Shown piece by piece: positions 1 to 5,667 of a stretch of 6,582 nucleotides of DNA (position 1 is its first letter; the number at the start of each line of letters is the position of its first letter). The translations under genes were made by a program, and so were the position numbers. The notes below the pieces were generated by a model. That model was not told the DNA's origin and searched no databases. It was given only the letters and a program-made list of their open reading frames with translations. The stretch comes from an uncultured Oscillospiraceae bacterium (GTDB taxonomy: Bacteria > Bacillota > Clostridia > Oscillospirales > Oscillospiraceae), in NCBI GenBank assembly GCA_934668605.1, contig CAKUNY010000115.1, forward strand, positions 1 to 6,582, read 5' to 3'.

Positions 1-327
1 TACCTGTTTACCTTCCCGGCATCCGACGCTGTAAAGCTCGATGGCGCGGCGTCCCTGATGCACATGATGAACGGCAACACCTTCACCTGCGGCGCGTTCC
101 ATGTGGCAAACGCGGACGATGTTTCCGCAATTGCCCAAGACATCCACAGCGAAATTTCCGGCAAGCACTGGATGTGCGGCTTCCCGGATAAGATGTTTAT
201 CGCGACGAACGGCAATCTGATCGTCTCAATCTACGGAAACGAAGAGCTTGTCAACACCTTCCGCGACAAGCTGCTCGCGCTCGATACCGGCTTCACGGCG
301 GTCTACGACGAGGCGATCAGCGCGTAA
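1..327 (+). CDS. Uncharacterised protein, C-terminal part (5' end outside window); possibly DUF4358-like
   Basis: The frame is open from the first base and ends at TAA (325-327), giving 108 visible codons; the ATG at 58 is internal, because coding-like sequence continues upstream of it. The visible part has an alternating strand/helix pattern: a segment around GAFHVANADD, a helix, then HWMCGFPDK, then a strand around ATNGNLIVSIYGNEE, then a helix rich in charged residues. The strand containing NGN followed by a hydrophobic run recalls DUF4358-type small exported proteins, which I recall occurring next to MBOAT and DHHW genes in clostridia. That assignment is from memory and tentative. The signal peptide or lipobox that would support export lies outside the window. 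The next gene starts 26 bases downstream on the same strand with no terminator between, so it is probably co-transcribed with the O-acyltransferase pair and may be an accessory of it. Confidence 0.75.
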   Translation, partial: YLFTFPASDAVKLDGAASLMHMMNGNTFTCGAFHVANADDVSAIAQDIHSEISGKHWMCGFPDKMFIATNGNLIVSIYGNEELVNTFRDKLLALDTGFTAVYDEAISA

Positions 328-353
328 GCTCAAAAAATTAACAGGAGGCTTCT

Positions 354-1757
354 ATGCTATTTTCCAGCATTCCGTTTTTGTATTATTTTCTGCCGCTTGT
401 GCTGGCCGTCTATTTTCTTGTGCCGCGCGGGGCAAAAAATGCGGTGCTGTTTGCATCGAGCCTCCTGTTTTACGCCTGGGGAGAACCGAAATTCTGCGTG
501 TTCATGCTGCTGAGCATCTTGCAGGGGTATCTCTTCGGGCGATGGATCGAAAAAAACGCGCAGCGCCCGAAGCGGTCAAAGGCTCTTTTGACCGCTTCAA
601 TCCTGCTCAGTCTGGGGCTTCTCGGGTACTGCAAATACGCGGACTTTTTTATTTCCAGCGTAAACGCCGTGACGGGATTATCCCTGAAATTGCTGCATGT
701 CGCGCTTCCCATCGGCATCAGCTTTTATACGTTCCAGATTTTAAGCTACGTTGTGGATGTATACCGGGGAGACGTGCCCGCGCAGAGGAGCTTTTTGAAG
801 CTCGGGACGTATATCGCGATGTTCCCGCAGCTCATTGCAGGCCCCATCGTGCGCTATGCGGAAATCGCGCCGCAGCTGGACGAGCGGGAGACGACGCTGG
901 AGGATATCGCGGTGGGCGCGGGGCGGTTCGTGATCGGACTGTCGAAAAAGGTTCTGCTGGCAAACGTCCTGTATGGGCTCATTACGGCGTTTCAGGAGAG
1001 CCGTGATTTATCCGTGCTCTATTACTGGCTCTACGCTGTGAGCTTTACCTTGCAGCTCTATTTTGACTTCTCGGGCTACAGCGATATGGCGATCGGACTT
1101 GGCCGGATTTTCGGCTTCCGGTTTTCCGAGAACTTTGACTATCCGTATGTCTCCGGCTCCATTACAGAGTTCTGGAGAAGGTGGCACAAGAGCCTCGGAT
1201 CGTGGTTTCGGGACTATGTCTATATTCCGCTGGGCGGCAACCGCGTGAGTAAGGCAAAATGGCTGCGAAATATTTTCGTCGTCTGGATGCTCACGGGCCT
1301 CTGGCACGGGGCGAGCTGGAACTTCGTTTTCTGGGGGTTCGGATTTGCTGTGCTGCTCGTGGCGGAGAAGCTTCTCTATAAAAGGCAATTGGAGCGGACG
1401 CATGTAGTAAAGCATGTGTATGTGCTGCTGCTTGTGACGCTGAGCTTTGTGATGTTTAACGCCGGCTCTGTCAAGGAAGCGTTTTCGCAGCTTGGCGCGA
1501 TGTTCGGCGCAGGCGGACTTCCGCTTGTGAGCGCAGAAAGCCTGTATTACGCGAAAAGCTACGCTGTGACATTTTTGATCGCAGTCATTGGTGCGACGCC
1601 GGTCTGTAAAAACGCCATTTGCAGGCTCTCGGGAACCAGGCTTGGTGCGCGGGCGCTTGCCATTTTGCAGCCGGTGTGGCTCGTGCTTCTGCTTGCGGCG
1701 TGTACGGCGTTTCTGGTGGACGGGTCTTTTAATCCGTTCCTGTATTTCCGGTTTTAG
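354..1757 (+). CDS. MBOAT family O-acyltransferase (AlgI/DltB-like)
   Basis: This is a 467-residue polytopic membrane protein of the membrane-bound O-acyltransferase family, full length for AlgI-like members. Visible family marks are PQLIAGPIVRY (158-168), FDFSGYSDMA (237-246), FWRRWHKSL (273-281), RDYVYIPLGGN (286-296) and TGLWHGASWNF (314-324). In this family the WHG histidine, here His318, is the proposed catalytic residue, and His278 is the second conserved histidine. The C-terminus NPFLYFRF is also typical. The family passes acyl groups, usually acetyl, across the membrane for O-acylation of cell-surface polymers. AGGAGG at 343-348 lies 5 bases before the ATG and fixes the start. The stop TAG sits inside the ribosome binding site of the next gene, a DHHW/AlgJ-like protein, so the two are likely translated together as an acetylation pair. 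The polymer acted on cannot be read from the sequence; DltB activity is less likely because dltA, dltC and dltD are absent. Confidence 0.95.
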   Translation: MLFSSIPFLYYFLPLVLAVYFLVPRGAKNAVLFASSLLFYAWGEPKFCVFMLLSILQGYLFGRWIEKNAQRPKRSKALLTASILLSLGLLGYCKYADFFISSVNAVTGLSLKLLHVALPIGISFYTFQILSYVVDVYRGDVPAQRSFLKLGTYIAMFPQLIAGPIVRYAEIAPQLDERETTLEDIAVGAGRFVIGLSKKVLLANVLYGLITAFQESRDLSVLYYWLYAVSFTLQLYFDFSGYSDMAIGLGRIFGFRFSENFDYPYVSGSITEFWRRWHKSLGSWFRDYVYIPLGGNRVSKAKWLRNIFVVWMLTGLWHGASWNFVFWGFGFAVLLVAEKLLYKRQLERTHVVKHVYVLLLVTLSFVMFNAGSVKEAFSQLGAMFGAGGLPLVSAESLYYAKSYAVTFLIAVIGATPVCKNAICRLSGTRLGARALAILQPVWLVLLLAACTAFLVDGSFNPFLYFRF

Positions 1758-1768
1758 GAGGCGAAGCG

Positions 1769-2866
1769 ATGCGAAAAAAACAATCGATCCTGACCGTCTC
1801 GCTTCTGGGCGCGTTCCTGTTTGGCTTTGCGATCTGGAGCGTTTTGAAGCCTGCGGACGCGCAGTCGCAGTCCGAGCGGCGAAACCTTGCACAGATGCCG
1901 GCGTTCTCGCTTTCGGCGTTTGCAGACGGCAAATGGACAAGCGATTTTGAGAGCTGCACGCTCGATCAGTTTCCGCTGCGAGAGCAGTTCCGGACGCTCA
2001 AAAGCCTCGTCTCGCTCGGCGTGCTGCACCAGAAAGACAACCACGGCGTGTATCTGGTGGGAGACACCGTCGCAAAGCTCGAGTACCCGATGAACGAGGA
2101 TTCCCTCGCGCACGCGCAGGAGCGGTTCGGGTTCGTCTATGACAAGTACCTCAAGGGGACGAATGTCAAGACCTACCTGTCCGTCATTCCGGACAAAAAC
2201 TATTTTCTCGCGGCGCAAAACGGCTATCCGGCGCTCGATTACGACGCGTTTTTTGCCTCCATGCAAACCGCGCTTCCGTGGGCAAGCTATCTCGATCTGA
2301 CCGGCAGCCTCACGATTGACGATTACTACAAGACCGATCTTCACTGGCGGCAGGAAAAGCTTTTTCCGGCGGCAAAGACGATCGCAAGCGCGATGGGCGC
2401 GGATATTTTCGATGATTTTACCGAGAAAACGCTCGATCGCGACTATTATGGGCTCTACTGCGGCTACGCGGCGCTTCCGGTAAAACCAGAGCGGATTTCG
2501 TATCTGACGAACGACGCCATCGAAAATGCCGTGGTGACGAACTTTGAGACAAATCAGAATGGTTCTGTCTACGATATGGAAAAGGCGGCGGGGAAGGACC
2601 CCTATGAGATGTTCCTATCCGGTTCGGTATCGCTTCTGACGATTGAAAATCCGCTTGCGAAGACAGACAAGGAGCTTGTCATTTTCAGAGACTCCTTTGC
2701 CAGCAGCCTTGCACCGCTCCTTCTGGACGGGTACGCGAAGATTACGCTCGTCGACATCCGCTACCTTCCGAGCGCGCGGCTGGGAAGCTTTGTGACATTC
2801 GACGATCAGGACGTGCTGTTTTTGTACAGCGTGCCCGTGCTCAACAACAGCGAGACGATCAAATAA
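1769..2866 (+). CDS. DHHW family protein (AlgJ/AlgX-like SGNH-fold, membrane anchored)
   Basis: This is a 365-residue protein with an N-terminal membrane segment (about 8-24) after MRKK, followed by an outside domain. After the anchor comes SERRNLAQMPAFS (35-47), the family's ENR-x-LA-x-FP-type element, then DQFPLREQF (66-74). LSVIPDKNYFLA (137-148) matches a conserved strand. The signature motif reads YYKTDLHW (186-193), so the first His of DHHW is Leu while Asp190 and His192 are kept. FRDSF (306-310) supplies the probable nucleophile Ser309, followed by a VDIRYL strand (328-333) and the typical tail DVLFLYSVPVLNNS (348-361). By analogy with AlgJ/AlgX, Asp190, His192 and Ser309 would form the catalytic triad for moving acetyl groups onto, or binding, an extracellular polysaccharide. 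The start is set by TAGGAGG at 1755-1761, seven bases before the ATG, which overlaps the stop of the preceding MBOAT gene. It is the last gene of the operon and is closed by a terminator 8 bases later. Confidence 0.93.
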   Translation: MRKKQSILTVSLLGAFLFGFAIWSVLKPADAQSQSERRNLAQMPAFSLSAFADGKWTSDFESCTLDQFPLREQFRTLKSLVSLGVLHQKDNHGVYLVGDTVAKLEYPMNEDSLAHAQERFGFVYDKYLKGTNVKTYLSVIPDKNYFLAAQNGYPALDYDAFFASMQTALPWASYLDLTGSLTIDDYYKTDLHWRQEKLFPAAKTIASAMGADIFDDFTEKTLDRDYYGLYCGYAALPVKPERISYLTNDAIENAVVTNFETNQNGSVYDMEKAAGKDPYEMFLSGSVSLLTIENPLAKTDKELVIFRDSFASSLAPLLLDGYAKITLVDIRYLPSARLGSFVTFDDQDVLFLYSVPVLNNSETIK

Positions 2867-2874
2867 AAAGCATT

Positions 2875-2909
2875 GCGGGAGACAGGCTGTGGCCTGTCTC
2901 CCGCTTTTT
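2875..2909 (+). terminator. Intrinsic terminator of the MBOAT-DHHW operon
   Basis: A perfect 13-bp stem (2875-2887 with 2892-2904, GCGGGAGACAGGC and its complement) closes a TGTG loop and is followed directly by TTTTT (2905-2909). It begins 8 bases after the DHHW stop codon. The stem is strong, GC-rich and free of mismatches, so termination should be efficient. This separates the operon from the following lipoprotein gene, which has its own promoter. Confidence 0.96.
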
Positions 2910-2949
2910 GCCGAATTCAGAAAAATTAAGAAATTTCAGGAAAATTTTG

Positions 2950-2958
2950 TGCTATACT
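2950..2958 (+). promoter_or_regulatory. Extended -10 promoter of the lipoprotein gene
   Basis: TGC-TATACT forms an extended -10 element 27 bases before the ATG at 2986 and just past the upstream terminator. There is no good -35 match 16-18 bases upstream (GAAATT lies there), but that stretch is A/T-rich, which could help polymerase binding. The bases that follow, AGAAAAACGC, are repeated after the promoter of the second lipoprotein gene at 5606-5614. Confidence 0.7.
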
Positions 2959-2985
2959 GAGAAAAACGCGAAAGGGGAGATCGAA

Positions 2986-3813
2986 ATGAAGCGAGTACTT
3001 GCCGGTTTGTTGGCAGGATTTCTGGTTTTGTCATTGGCGGCGTGCCGCGCGCGGGAGGCTTCGCAGACGGAGCAGATCGCGAAGCCTGCGCAGGAGGAAA
3101 TTTCCGCGCCGGAGGTCGAGCCGGAAAAGGCCAATACATCGGAAGCAGAGCTGAAAACAGAACCGGAGGAATCGAGCCAAACCGCGCCGGAAACCGAACC
3201 GGAGCAGGAGGCGGCAATCGGACTTTCGGAGATTTTTTCCACAGATGCGGGAGAGGCCGCGGCGGCGGAGCTGGATTCGGATGCGCGGGCATATTTCTTT
3301 GACTTTGCCGCGCAGTGGCGCTTAGACCTCATGCCGGTGCCGGCGAACGGCGTGTGGCCGAAGGAGACGATAGCGTATCTTGAGTGGCTGGAGGTGACGA
3401 CGCCGTGGGAGGAGCGCACCGGGCGGCTGGAAATTTCTGAGGTAAAAGAGCGCATACAGGCGGAGTTTTACGGCGTGGCGGCACTTTCTGATGACGGCGC
3501 ATGGGAGATAGAAGACGGCGCCTACGTGAGCCCGTATATGGACGAGATCGAGTATCGGGGGATGCTGCCGGAGCGAATTTCGTGGCAGACGGACGCTCTG
3601 GGAACAAATTACACGCTGACGCTGCTTGCACCGGGCGATTGGGACGGGCTGTATCGGGAGCTTCGGGAGAAGTACGTGCAGGAGGCTGGAATTCCGGAGG
3701 AGTCTGCGGGGCGCGTCTATGTGAGCTTTTTGCTGGGCGAAGTCGGCGCGCCGGTCTTTACGAATAAAGCTCGCGCGGAAGAGACCGAAAGCCTTTCGCT
3801 TTTAGCGCCCTGA
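2986..3813 (+). CDS. Putative lipoprotein of unknown function with acidic linker
   Basis: This is a 275-residue protein starting at ATG 2986, six bases after GGGGAG (2974-2979). An upstream in-frame TTG at 2908 lies in the terminator's T-run and is not a credible start. Residues 1-20 form a lipoprotein signal: MKR, a hydrophobic stretch, then the lipobox LAAC with Cys20 as the lipidated residue. Residues 21-76 form a low-complexity, Glu/Pro/Ser/Thr/Ala-rich linker, probably a flexible tether holding the domain away from the membrane. The remaining roughly 200 residues look globular, with aromatic-rich helices (AYFFDFAAQWRLDL) and Trp-containing segments. I do not recognise the domain or any catalytic motif. 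The gene is monocistronic: its own promoter follows a terminator, and the next gene is convergent. The protein should sit on the outer face of the cytoplasmic membrane; a binding or sensing role is only a guess. Confidence 0.9.
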   Translation: MKRVLAGLLAGFLVLSLAACRAREASQTEQIAKPAQEEISAPEVEPEKANTSEAELKTEPEESSQTAPETEPEQEAAIGLSEIFSTDAGEAAAAELDSDARAYFFDFAAQWRLDLMPVPANGVWPKETIAYLEWLEVTTPWEERTGRLEISEVKERIQAEFYGVAALSDDGAWEIEDGAYVSPYMDEIEYRGMLPERISWQTDALGTNYTLTLLAPGDWDGLYRELREKYVQEAGIPEESAGRVYVSFLLGEVGAPVFTNKARAEETESLSLLAP

Positions 3814-3829
3814 CGGCAGAAGTCAAACT

Positions 3830-3864
3830 CCCCTTACGCGATTTCCGAAACCAACGCGTAGGGG
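3830..3864. repeat. Imperfect inverted repeat at left edge of REP array
   Basis: CCCCTTACGCG (3830-3840) pairs with CGCGTAGGGG (3855-3864) with one bulged T and a 14-base loop. The right arm is the foot of the first REP-like unit. The left arm resembles the outer end of an inverted unit (CCCCTACG), so it may be a worn remnant of a further copy. It begins 17 bases after the lipoprotein stop and could also act as a weak terminator, although no T-run follows. Confidence 0.5.
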
Positions 3865-3962
3865 TCGTTGCCCACATCGACCCAAGGGAAGTTACGAATT
3901 CGCCGGAGATTCCCGTTAAATCGGTTCGTACCGCCGGGTCGATGTGGGCATCGACCCCTACG
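3857..3962. repeat. REPIN-like doublet 1 (two inverted GTAG-footed hairpins)
   Basis: Two 27-base units, 3857-3883 and 3936-3962, are inverted copies of each other with one mismatch. Each has a GTAG foot (3858-3861 on plus, 3958-3961 on minus) followed by an internal palindrome. The right unit forms a perfect 9-bp stem, GGGTCGATG/CATCGACCC, with loop TGGG (3936-3957). The left unit has one T-T mismatch in the same stem. The spacer carries AAGTTACGAATTCGCCG (3889-3905), which is repeated in doublet 2. A GTAG foot with a hairpin, arranged as an inverted pair, is the known design of REP/REPIN elements moved by RAYT (TnpA-REP) transposases; membership is inferred from structure only. Confidence 0.8.
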
Positions 3963-3989
3963 AGTTCCTCGGAAGATTCCCCAAAAACC

Positions 3990-4091
3990 GCAGGGCGGAC
4001 GACTCTGTCCGCCCTTTAAAAAGTTACGAATTTGCCGTAGTTTTACGTAAAAAGCATTTTTTGCGGGCGGACAGAGTCGTCCGCTCCTACG
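3990..4091. repeat. REPIN-like doublet 2 (variant hairpin core)
   Basis: The left unit has a perfect 8-bp stem GGGCGGAC/GTCCGCCC with loop GACTCT (3993-4014). The right unit (4065-4091) is its inverted copy and ends in CTACG, that is, a GTAG foot on the minus strand at 4087-4090. The 20 bases from GCGGACGACT to CTGTCCGCCC are identical between the two. The left foot has decayed to GCAG (3990-3993). The stem sequence differs completely from doublet 1 while the feet and spacer motif agree: AAGTTACGAATTTGCCG at 4021-4037 matches 16 of 17 bases of the doublet 1 copy. The spacer also holds the perfect 12-base palindrome TTTTACGTAAAA (4041-4052). Confidence 0.78.
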
Positions 4092-4114
4092 AATTGGCCG
4101 GGAAAAGTTCCGAT

Positions 4115-5467
4115 CTAGCTCCTTGCGGTATCGAAGCCGTGCACCCAATCGGAGCGGTGGTAGTAGAGAAAGAAAATTACGGAGCTGATGCTCCACGTGA
4201 GAGGGTAGGCGTAATAGAGAAAGTGCAGCTCGTGCGAATATTGCATAATGAGCGTAATATATGTAATGCGCAGCACACACCAGATCGCGAGCATGACCGC
4301 CATCGGTACGAAAGCCTTGCCCGCCCCGCGAAGAACGGAGGAAACCGCGTGCGAGTAGGCGAGCAGACAGAAAAACAGTGAAATCGTTCTGGACTGATTC
4401 GTGGCCAGCCGGACGACCTCCGGCGTGCTGCTGAAAAAGCCCGCGAGATACGGCACGAAGGCGTACATCGCAAAGCCGATGAACTCGGCCAGCACCATCG
4501 CGCAGACAATTCCGAAGCGCGCGCCCTGCTTTGCCCGGTCATATTCCCGCGCGCCGAGGTTCTGGCTGGTGTAGGTCGTGAGCGCCATGGTGAAGCTTGT
4601 GATCGGCAAAAACGCGAAGCCTTCGAGCTTGCTGTATGTGCCGCAGGCGGCAATGGCAATCTTGCCGAAGGTGTTGATATTTGCCTGCACAATGACGTTC
4701 GCAAAGCCGATGACGGAATTCTGCACGCCGGAGGGAAGACCGTAGCGGATGATCTGCGAGAGCATGTCCCGGTCGATGTGAAGCTTTTCCAATTGCAGGC
4801 GGTATTTTGTTGATTTTTTAGAGAGCTGAATCAAACACAGAACGACGCTGATGGCCTGCGAGATGACCGTCGCGACGGCGGCAGACCACACGCCCCAGTG
4901 AAAGCCGCCGATGAAGAGAATGTCGAGCACAACGTTGGTGGCGGAGGACAACAGAAGATAGTATAAAGGCCGTTTGCTGTCTCCGAGTGCGTTCATGATG
5001 CTCTTGCAGGCGTTATACAGAACGACTGCGAGCACGCCCGCAAAGTAATACCGGAAGTAGGAAATCGCCTCCGGCAGAACCTCCGGGTCGGTGCCCATCC
5101 AGCGAAGGATGGACGGCGTCAGCAAAACGCCGAAGACGGACAGAAGAATGCCGCTCAGGAAGCTGACGACGATGTTTGTATGGATGGCGCGCTCGACGCG
5201 CAGATCGTCTCCGGCTCCAAAATAGCGCGAGATGGCGACGCCCGCGCCGAGCGTCAGGCCTTCAAAAAAGCTGATGAGCAAAAAAATGAGCGGCCCCGAG
5301 GAGCTCACGGCGGCAAGCGCTCCGTCGCCCAGAAACCGCCCGACGATGAGGGTATCTGCTGTATTATAAAGCTGCTGGAAAACCTGGCTCAGAAGAACCG
5401 GCAGCGCGAAGCCCGCGATCAGCCGCCAGGGACTTCCCTTTGTCATGTCCCGCGTTGTGCTTTTCAA
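4115..5467 (-). CDS. MATE family efflux transporter
   Basis: This is a complete multidrug and toxic compound extrusion protein of 450 residues, the usual length, predicted to have 12 membrane helices in two homologous halves. It would export cationic drugs or metabolites across the cytoplasmic membrane using a Na+ or H+ gradient; the substrate cannot be read from sequence. The N-terminus reads MKSTTRDMTKGSPW and leads into helix 1, then QQLYNTADTLIVGRFLG (31-47) with LAAVSSS. NALGDSKRPL (159-168) in the first half is mirrored by SVLRGAGKAFVPM (377-389) in the second. TSQNLGAREYDRAKQG (300-315) and the C-terminal YPLTWSISSVIFF (421-433) are typical of Firmicutes MATE proteins. The preferred start is TTG at 5465-5467, ten bases after GGAGG; the frame also stays open to a TTG at 5491, but that lies upstream of the ribosome binding site. 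It is transcribed alone, divergently from a lipoprotein gene, and ends in the REPIN-like array. Confidence 0.95.
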   Translation of the reverse strand: MKSTTRDMTKGSPWRLIAGFALPVLLSQVFQQLYNTADTLIVGRFLGDGALAAVSSSGPLIFLLISFFEGLTLGAGVAISRYFGAGDDLRVERAIHTNIVVSFLSGILLSVFGVLLTPSILRWMGTDPEVLPEAISYFRYYFAGVLAVVLYNACKSIMNALGDSKRPLYYLLLSSATNVVLDILFIGGFHWGVWSAAVATVISQAISVVLCLIQLSKKSTKYRLQLEKLHIDRDMLSQIIRYGLPSGVQNSVIGFANVIVQANINTFGKIAIAACGTYSKLEGFAFLPITSFTMALTTYTSQNLGAREYDRAKQGARFGIVCAMVLAEFIGFAMYAFVPYLAGFFSSTPEVVRLATNQSRTISLFFCLLAYSHAVSSVLRGAGKAFVPMAVMLAIWCVLRITYITLIMQYSHELHFLYYAYPLTWSISSVIFFLYYHRSDWVHGFDTARS

Positions 5468-5512
5468 GGCAAATCTTCCTCCTTCGGTCAAAAATTCTGG
5501 AGAACCTAACTA

Positions 5513-5541
5513 ATCTTAACAGAATGGAAACGAAATTACAA
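5513..5541 (-). promoter_or_regulatory. Probable sigma-A promoter of the MATE gene
   Basis: On the minus strand TTGTAA (5536-5541) and TAAGAT (5513-5518) are separated by exactly 17 bases (5519-5535). Each hexamer matches four of six consensus positions. The -10 box ends 45 bases before the TTG start, leaving a leader with the GGAGG site. No other well-spaced pair was found in this interval. Confidence 0.6.
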
Positions 5542-5548
5542 CCGGTCG

Positions 5549-5597
5549 GGGCGCGGAAATTTGCGCCCGGTTAACCTGCGGTTACTCGCAATTTGCG
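5549..5597. promoter_or_regulatory. Palindrome cluster between divergent promoters (candidate operators)
   Basis: Three small symmetric sites lie between the two divergent promoters: GGGCGC/GCGCCC around an 8-base centre (5549-5568), the perfect GGTTAACC (5569-5576), and CGCAATTTGCG (5587-5597). The word AATTTGCGC occurs twice, inside the first and third sites. The third falls where the -35 box of the rightward lipoprotein promoter should be, and the first lies just upstream of the MATE -35 box. This placement suits a regulator binding site, but no regulator gene is in the window and the sites are short. Confidence 0.35.
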
Positions 5598-5605
5598 CGG
5601 AAAGC

Positions 5606-5614
5606 TGGTATAAT
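5606..5614 (+). promoter_or_regulatory. Extended -10 promoter of the small lipoprotein gene
   Basis: TGG-TATAAT is a consensus -10 with the TG extension, 53 bases before the ATG at 5668. There is no convincing -35 at the right spacing; the CGCAATTTGCG palindrome occupies that position. From the -10 onward the sequence matches the first lipoprotein promoter at 17 of 21 positions (5606-5626 against 2950-2970). Confidence 0.75.
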
Positions 5615-5667
5615 CAGAAAAACGCCGCCATGAAAACCGGGCGGCAGGGGAAACGGAGGAAGCGTGT

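Noticed and set aside
248..1006. Plus-strand open frame overlapping the end of the first gene and the MBOAT gene
   Set aside because: It is out of frame with two supported genes, its product is Arg/Ala-rich with no membrane or domain pattern, and no ribosome binding site precedes it.
1008..1940. Long minus-strand open frame opposite the MBOAT and DHHW genes
   Set aside because: It runs antisense across the boundary of two well-supported genes, is rich in Arg, Lys, His, Gln and Pro like a shadow translation, and has no ribosome binding site or recognisable domain.
2908..2985. 26-codon upstream extension of the first lipoprotein from TTG 2908
   Set aside because: It begins in the T-run of the upstream terminator, lies before the promoter, and would bury the clear lipoprotein signal peptide.
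3857..3962. Classical insertion sequence or MITE with target duplication
   Set aside because: There is no transposase frame and no convincing direct target duplication at the edges; GTAG-footed hairpins in doublets fit REP/REPIN better.
3857..4091. CRISPR array
   Set aside because: The units are inverted, not direct, repeats, there are two different stem types, and there is no series of unique spacers or cas gene.
3834..4381. Open frames on both strands across the REP array
   Set aside because: Their sequence comes from the repeats and the MATE gene end, they lack ribosome binding sites, and the inverted repeats explain the open frames.
4177..4704. Minus-strand Ser/Arg-rich open frame inside the MATE gene
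   Set aside because: It is an out-of-frame shadow of the MATE coding sequence with low-complexity composition.
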